This document shows, one piece after another, positions 57,700-64,000 of a stretch of 64,000 bases of DNA. Positions within the stretch are counted from its first letter, which is position 1. Each line of letters begins with the position of its first letter. This DNA is from Angiostrongylus vasorum. Its lineage: Eukaryota; Nematoda; Chromadorea; Rhabditida; Metastrongylidae. A program made the position numbers and the translations under genes. The stretch is taken from positions 124,001 through 188,000 of the forward strand of contig JADANN010000215.1 in the NCBI GenBank assembly GCA_018806985.1. The letters are read 5' to 3'. The notes beneath the pieces are model-generated. The model saw nothing but the letters and a program-made list of their open reading frames with translations, had not been told where the DNA came from and searched no databases.

Positions 57700-57985
57700 T
57701 ATAAACAAAAAAGGGTGAAGCTCCTGGCATTGATCAATGCCTGAGAGATGCGCCATACATTCGACTTTATTGAGCATCGTTGGGGGTGATTTAATGCATA
57801 TCTAGCCTTTGCAATGACTTGTGGTGGCCTACCAATGTATCGAGCCAGTGCTGCTCTCTTCCCAGAAAGTCTGGCACCAATTTGTCGACCCCAGAGGGAT
57901 GGAGGCCTTGGTGGACCTTAGGTGCAGGCATGGAACCCAGATGTATTGCGAGGCACCTCCAACCGCTGCGCTACACGCTCCTAGC
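57700..57985 (-). repeat. SINE-1 copy, full length
   Basis: Head GGAGCGTGTAGCGCAGCGGT near 57980, TGGGTTCCATGCCTGCACCT, CACCAAGGCCTCCATCCCTC, tail CACCCTTTTTTGTTTATATT. It lies 20 bp from the target duplication of the neighbouring RTE-B. Confidence 0.8.
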
Positions 57986-58448
57986 CAAATGTAATATAAT
58001 AACTATAATAACAGTACTTACTTGGATACTTGGACGGTCCGTCTTCACGAGTTGTACGGAGCCCAGCACATATGCCATTCGTTCCCTTTCTCTCGCAATC
58101 GTAGTCCATGGTGATGGTCTTGTTCGAGCATGGTATCGCTTGCGAGTCTCGTACCGTGATCTGTAAAACAACTGCAGCTGCGGCTACAGCTGATTAACTT
58201 TGTTTACGAACACGTCCGCCCAACGTGTAGATGGTCGTCCTGGGGAACGTTTGCATTCTTTTGGAGTCCACTCTACTGTTCTTTTCGTCCATCTGTCGTC
58301 CGTTCTTCTCATTATGTGACCTGCCTATCTATGTTTCGTTATCGATGTATATTCTCCTGGATCTCGATGATGTGACAGATTTCGAAGGTCAAAGCCTCGT
58401 ATTCCGGCTAGATATTGAGAGTGCTGGTTATATTTCAGAAGACATCGC

Positions 58449-59574
58449 TCATGCGCTCTGTGAGGTGCGAAGCATTCTTGACGTAGTTGACGTATCAACC
58501 CATGTCGCCGCAGCATAACAGAGCGCTGGGAGGACCGTAGAATCGAAGAGACGAGCGCGGATTTTCGGGTCCTTCAGCTGGTCGGTGGCTTGTTTGAGAG
58601 GCCCGAATGCGATCCAAGCTGTTCTCTTTCCTCTATCTATTTCCTTCTTCATATTGTTTTCCGTGTTCATTGATCGCCCAAGGTATACGTACGAGGTTGT
58701 CTCTGCAATGAGAGAGCCATCCAATTCAAATTTTCTGCCTTCGCACCATGAGTTTTTCATGAACTGGGTCTTCTTTCGATTTATGCAAAGTCCAATGTTT
58801 TTTCCCCGCTTGGTTGAGCTCGTTGATCATCATCTCTGCTCTGCCAGTACTTCTTGAGAAGATGACAACGTCGTCGGCAAAACGAAGGTTTGATAGGAAT
58901 TTCCCATCAATACGTATGCTTTCCTCATCCCAATCGAGTGAGTTCATTATCCACTGGAGTGCGGCACTGAACAGCTTTGGCGATATTATGTCGCTCTGTC
59001 GAACCCCTTTTCCTATGGGTATGATAAGAGGTCGACGGAAAAAGCTGTATTTTCGTAGTGCAGTTCCGATAACGGTCAGATAGAGTTCTTATGTAGCACG
59101 GGTCTACTCCTTGGCCGACGAACGCTGACAGGATTGCATTCGTTTCGACACTGTCAAACTCTTTTTTCATAGTCGACAAAGGTTAGGACTAGAGGCAGGT
59201 GGTATTCCCAACAAACTTCGATGACCCTGAACACGGTTTGGATGTGGTCCACGCAGCAAAAATTCTTTCCGAAATCCTGCTTGCTCGACTGGTTGCTCTC
59301 CATCCAGTGTGCTTGATATGCGCAAGAAGATAATCTTCGTGAACAGCCTGTAGAACACATTCAACAAGCATATGGGACGATAGTTACGAAGATCCCTTCG
59401 GTCTCCTTTCTTGGGAAGGATGACCATACGCGACGTGCTCCACTGGTCTGGGATTTCTTTCTTTTGAAGGTAGGCTGTCGTATGATTTGCGAGAAGTACA
59501 TGTAAATTGTGGCGTCCAACTCTAAGGAAATCGGAGGTGACATTGTCTAGTCCTGGAACTGTGCCTCTTTTCAT
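58449..59574 (-). pseudogene. RTE-B reverse transcriptase domain
   Basis: KRGTVPGLDNVTSDFLRVG, VILPKKGDRRDLRNYRPICL, EQAGFRKEF, LTFVDYEK with a frame break then EFDSVETNAILSA (motif A), then ALQWIMNSLDWDEESI-type sequence, and NLRFADDVVIFSRSTGRAEM (motif C with intact FADD, about 58830-58890). Further: TTSYVYLGRSMNTENNMKKE and RTAWIAFGPLKQATDQL. At least three frame changes separate the blocks. It would copy the element RNA at the nicked target if repaired by selection; here it is a remnant. Confidence 0.85.
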
Positions 59575-60225
59575 GCTTTTTATCGCAACTCGAACCTCCG
59601 ATGGAAGAATTCCAGGTGGTTTTTTCTCCAGTGGGGAAATTACGGTCCGGGACAGGGATTGTGGAACGGGAAAAAACTGGTGTAAAATTTTTCCGCTGTT
59701 AATTCCATATCATGGCGGGAAGTTTTGACGATCCCATCTTCGTTCATCAGGGTTGACATCGGAACATTATAATCACACAAGTCCCGACGGCATTTTTTTC
59801 AGACTGTTTCTTTTCTCTGCTGCTTCCAGTAGTTTCTTCTGCTTGTACCGTTGTAGATCTTCCCGCAAAGCTCTTCTGCAGCTGGCATTTATTACTAGCC
59901 ATGTCAAACGTATTGCAGTAGGATCAAGCTTCAGTTTCCTTCCCTTTTCGAGCAGCTCCTTAGTAATGACGGAGATGCGATCCGATCTTCTTGCTTGAGG
60001 AACTGAGGAGAATTCGGTACAGCTTTTCAGTCCTTCGACAAGCAGCTCGTAGTCTTCGGTCGGGTCTTCTTTAATCTGCTAGTCACGTTTGGATAGGACT
60101 TCGCTCAGAATGTCCTCGACGTATCGTATACAACTAGACTTTTTCCTCGTGGTCGATGAAAAGAGTTCTTTTCCACCTTGCAGCTGAATCGAATCTTCGT
60201 GCGAAGAAGGCGGTGATCAGAACCA

Positions 60226-60900
60226 TTACAGAATGAGGGGGACTACCGATGTGTCAAGAAGGCACCATCTCCTGTTTGTCAGAATGTGGTCGATCTCCGC
60301 ATGAGTCATGCCGTTGGGAGACTCCCATGTCCAGCGGTGGCTTTCTTTCTTCTGGAGAAACAAGTTTACATTGAAAAGAGGTGCTGCGGACAGGAGTCCT
60401 GCGAGACGGTTCTCATTTCTCATTTCTTTCTCCTAATCTAAAATTTCCGATCCTGTATTCGCTCTCGTTGGCTTTCCTATTCTGGCGTTGAAGTCTCCGA
60501 CAGCAAATTTATAATATGCTTTATCATTGCAGATGACTTCCTCCAACTGATAGTAGAACGCATTTAATTCGTACTCATCAGCTGCTTCGGTCGATGAGTA
60601 GCAGTTAATGATAGTGATCTTCTTATGATGCGACAGTTGAAGACGGAGGACGGCTGCTATGCGAGGGGGAGAGGATCTCGTATGAGTCGACGAGATGGAC
60701 AATGGACGGGTGGACGACAAAGCCTACGCCGCCGACATTTCGTGACGGGACCTTTTCTCCACGGATCATGTTTAGTTGGCGTGTGTCGGTCTTCTTGATT
60801 TTTGTTTCTTGCAGTGCGATCACGTGAAATTTGATGCGATCTGCGGCTACAAGAAGGGCGTGGAGATCGGCGTCTGTGGAGAGTGTTCTGGCATTATACG
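60226..60900 (-). pseudogene. RTE-B apurinic-type endonuclease domain
   Basis: [17 protein letters not shown] (metal-binding Glu of the QETK motif), [49 protein letters not shown] (GDFNA motif), and MTHAEIDHILTNRRW (Asp-His pair). All catalytic motifs of the APE nuclease that nicks the target are visible, spread over two or three frames. The 5' neighbour is the untranslated leader. Confidence 0.85.
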
Positions 60901-61307
60901 TGCATAGTAGGAAATAATTTCCATGGCGTGTCGCGCGTGCGTGCGTGCGTCAGATCCGGTTCCAATGACGTCCTGCCTAACCCGAGGTTTCCTGGCCTCT
61001 CACCGGTCGTCTCACCGCCTGACGTCATAGACGGCAGCACCCACTGTGCGGGGTACTGAGGCTGGCCTATTGCTGGTCGTGCAACTTGGTCCTCCCTGAA
61101 GTCCTGACGTAACCTTGCAATGGCGTATCCAGGTCTTCACCACGATTTAGATTTGCGGGAGGTGTGTTTTCGGCAATGAATCCTTCGCTCGGTCTTCCTA
61201 CTAGTTAATTCGTAGAGATGTTAAAACCGAAATCAGAAACGAAAGTAGGGATGAAAAAGTAACCGACCGCTCAAGGAAGATGTAGAAGTCGAATCATAAT
61301 AACAGTA

Positions 61308-62489
61308 GTAATTTAAATATACTATAGTGGGGATAACAACAACAATGTATCACAGCAATAGAATATATGTATGTGTATGCACATATAAAACAGTATGAAC
61401 TAAACAATATAAGGAAAGACCAAATATGGTGGGATAATGCATTTTTGGCTAGCGGTGCAATTTGCGCAACTACTTAGTTCTGCACTCGGACGACACTTTT
61501 TTCATAAATCATGAACGACTCACCACAATTTCAACTTAACTGGTATTTCTTTGCTAACGGAAATTAGTCCAGGGCGGACTTCACACAGCTACATGGACCG
61601 ATAGACAATCTTTCTGCGGAAATTCGTAAGTGTTACTGTAGGAGTATGCGCAGGAAAACCAGGATGTCAAAATCCAACTTTCTACTTTAATTTGGAGACT
61701 AATCCATAAATGCAGGCCTTGATCGTCATTGTTAAGCGGGTCTCTATTCGTCGATAATCTCAATATGACAACGTTGCTCTCTTTTAAGGTCCCGTTAATC
61801 AGATCTTCATATGCTGGTCAACCGCATGTTCCATCAGATCGCTTCACTTGCTTCACTGTCCTTCCTTCAGTCCTCGAATTAGTTGAGTCGGCGTCAGTAA
61901 TATCTGTCTATCTACCATTTATGCGAGAGTAGCCCAATGAGTTCTGCTACGTCCAGAAACTCGAAAATAATCGTATTTCTAGGTCATAATCGTTACAAAA
62001 AGCTTACATGGAGTCTGTGGCCTTCTGTTAAGAGACATCCTTTGGTTGGCAACCATTTGCTAACGTCTTTTGTCCACTGATTGTCTTTTAAGACGCATCA
62101 CGTGTCATTTTCATCCCATTTTCGACGTCTGGTCTATGATCATTCACGAAGGTTGGGAATACTAGATTCGCACATTTATAATGCGTGATACAGTGCATTA
62201 CACTTCTAGAACTACTACATACCTATATAGCGACTCTTTGCTCTCATTCGTGAAATCTCCAAGTTTTGGAAGAGTAGATTAAAATTGCAAGAATTGCAGA
62301 GTCAAAAAGGTGGACACATAGCCGCTTAACCCTCGATTTTTTTTCCTAAGTTCTTGGATCTCTCGTAAGTCTCAAAACTTGTATACGCCAACTGTTAAAA
62401 TCGGACGCTTTCTTGGGTGACGTTATTCGAACAATGGAAACATCATGGAAATGTTGTAACCGTCAATCGTCGCTTTTCACTCTCGTGCT
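61308..62489. other. no gene recognised
   Basis: AT-rich, short open frames only; nothing recognised on either strand. Confidence 0.4.
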
Positions 62490-62880
62490 ATCACATTCCA
62501 GTTTTCGCATAGCATTTTCGAGGGTAGCTGTAAATAATAGCGAAGTGACGTCGTCTGTCGAACACATCTCTTTGAATCGATATTGATGTCGCTATATAAT
62601 GAGAATGTTTTGGCTTCATAGTTGTTATATGGTTGACAAAGAGTCTCTGTACACTGAGTAGGAGGCCCTGGTTGTCCAGTGCAAGACCAGCAAGGCCACT
62701 TTTTGTCCCAATCAAATTACTGATTGCTCAAACGGCTGTAGCTACTTCAGTTCTCCGTCAATCCCTTTGAAGACGATTCGAGTGAACGGTTTCGAGAACA
62801 ACAAACAGCTGGCAGATTGGGTAGCGGTTTCCGATGTCATACCGTTCCCCCTTATTGTGCTACAACATGGTTTGAATGGT
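62490..62880 (-). pseudogene. RTE-A RT relic, both ends missing
   Basis: Aligned with 30110-30560 in order: GCATAGCATTTTCGAGGGTA, GTAAATAATAGCGAAGTGAC, TGGTTGTCCAGTGCAAGACC, GACGATTCGAGTGAACGGTT, GCTGGCAGATTGGGTAGCGG, TTTCCGATGTCAT. No frame survives. It lacks the family 3' tail, so it is a deletion or rearrangement product and not a simple 5' truncation. Confidence 0.7.
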
Positions 62881-62984
62881 TTTACCGTGACTAGATATCT
62901 TCTATTCTAACCAGATATGGTAGTGTGAAAAGCCGAGCTTGAGTTGTCTTCTTCATGAATGTCATTGAGTGCCCATCCAGCGGC

Positions 62985-63190
62985 TTTTCCTAGAATTCTA
63001 GGCTAAATGCGCTAGAGCGTTCCAAGATCTTCATTACTGCCAGATGCAATCTTTTTTTGTGTTGGAGGGAACCAGCTGACCCCAGATATCTTTGGCACTA
63101 ACTCATCGGTTTCGTGAGGTAGAGGAGAGTTGGTGTGCCATAGCGGGTTCAAACTAGCCGCCATTATCACTGCGTTGCTCGACACCTGAT
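62985..63190 (-). repeat. tRNA-headed SINE fragment abutting RTE-A tail
   Basis: Minus-strand head near 63185: GTCGAGCAACGCAGTGATAA (A-box-like) and GGCTAGTTTGAACCCGCTAT (B box), followed by CACCAACTCTCCTCTACCTC. Probably SINE-2. Confidence 0.45.
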
Positions 63191-63191
63191 T

Positions 63192-64000
63192 CATCCTCAT
63201 CACCTGTATTCACCTGTCGTCCCTTTTATGGTCTAATGACTCGAGCGGGCGCCAGTAGACCTTCTATTTCTCCCTGTCGCTTTAGAGATGCGGGACATTT
63301 CAGCACTGTTCTTTTGTTTGTATGTTCTATGAAACTGAATGGTCTTTTATCCTGCTTAAATAACGACCAAGTTTTTTGACACACATGTTAAGGAAAGAAG
63401 AATCGTGGAATTTAAAAGGTGGGCATAGAGTCGGGTGTCCTTTCTTCCCATTACACCGTCGATGCTCTTGATAGCTCCCTAAGCCGATCGCTTGCGTTGC
63501 TCAACTCTAGAGCTAAGTCGTCCCTAATGTTTATTTCCTGACATAAATAGACGTTACTGGAGCATTGGGAGATATCTATTTCATAGCGAATGATTGAAAG
63601 GGGCATACGTAACCAACCCGTTGCTAATAAAGGTAGTTCTTATGAGATATGATTAAAAACCAATCATTCCACAGCCTTTATCATAGTCGACAGCATTCGT
63701 TCCCATAGTTAATGTTGGTGTTATAACAGCGATATCATCATCAAAGCGAAAATAGTGGAATTGCTGAACACCGATTTTCAATTCCATGTCTTCCTATTCC
63801 AATGTTCGCATGACTTCCGCGAGGATGGTGGTAAATAAATTCACCGAGATGGTATCGGCTTGCCTAATCCTTCTTTTCACGTCAATGTTAATATCGACGT
63901 AGAATGGTGATATCTTAGTTTTAAAATTTTTTGTACATTTTACGAAGAATCTTTATATACTGAATAGGAATTCACTGACTCTCAAGGGCTTCCATGACCG
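63192..64000 (-). pseudogene. RTE-A retrotransposon relic, runs off the window
   Basis: The tail ACAGGTGAATACAGGTGATG lies at 63198-63220 and GCCCGCTCGAGTCATTAGAC follows. Then come degraded equivalents of the C-terminal and RT regions, matching 29.2-30.3 kb in order (AGAGTCGGGTGTCCTTTCTT, ATGCTCTTGATAGCTCCCTA, CTTTTCACGTCAATGTTAAT). About 150 bp are deleted near 63290-63330. No frame is open. Confidence 0.8.

Larger units (their letters stand above)
58017..61295 (-). mobile_element. RTE-B retrotransposon, full length with 12-bp target site duplication
   Basis: ATAATAACAGTA occurs at 58005-58016 and again at 61296-61307, bracketing 3279 bp, a normal length for an RTE element. Read leftwards: a 5' leader (61295 to about 60900), APE endonuclease (60900-60226), linker, RT (59574-58449), C-terminal region, and the 3' tail GGACGGTCCAAGTATCCAAG, TAAG at 58017. 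The frame is broken many times, so it is no longer mobile, but the ends are intact and define the family. Confidence 0.88.

Overview
The window is eukaryotic DNA, and most of it is transposable-element wreckage. I infer a nematode, most likely a strongylid or hookworm-type worm. The reasons are the style of the RTE-clade reverse transcriptases, the small GT-AG introns of the one recognisable host gene, and the dense mixture of short tRNA-headed repeats. The species assignment is inference; no rRNA or other decisive marker is present. I saw no intact protein-coding gene longer than a few exons, no true tRNA gene and no CRISPR array.

Layout. 1-168 (-) is a possible exon running off the left edge. 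0.36-6.9 kb holds RTE and SINE pieces and the first unit of a diverged duplication, whose second unit starts at 6.9 kb and is split by about 2.4 kb of insertions. 12.7-13.6 kb is an old RTE relic. 17.8-18.7 kb is a long foldback made of two inverted Penelope-type terminal repeats. 19.8-24.8 kb (+) is an isovaleryl-CoA dehydrogenase gene of 11 exons with every splice site in place, but with about nine frame lesions and an in-frame stop. 24.8-27.6 kb is quiet. 29.2-30.7 kb (-) is an RTE copy that landed inside a Penelope terminal repeat. 31-45 kb is mostly SINE copies separated by unannotatable AT-rich DNA. 45.65-48.07 kb is a decayed but end-to-end Penelope-like element (RT, GIY-YIG nuclease, inverted terminal repeats). 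49.1 kb is a 39-bp minisatellite. 56.0-57.6 kb and 58.0-61.3 kb (-) are two RTE-B elements; the second keeps both ends and a 12-bp target duplication. 62.5-64 kb (-) holds two more RTE-A relics and runs off the window.

How the parts work together. Two autonomous retroelement classes appear, and short parasites ride on them. RTE-B shares its 3' end (tail built from AAGT/TCCAAGT units) with a roughly 370-bp non-autonomous family called SINE-R here, which suggests RTE-B supplied its machinery. RTE-A has a different 3' tail (repeats of ACAGGTGAT). The Penelope-like family has scattered terminal repeats over at least 15 places, and the better preserved ones carry a hammerhead-ribozyme-like core. 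Three further tRNA-headed SINE families (SINE-1, -2, -3, names local to this report) fill the rest. Nested and duplicated copies give a partial order of events.
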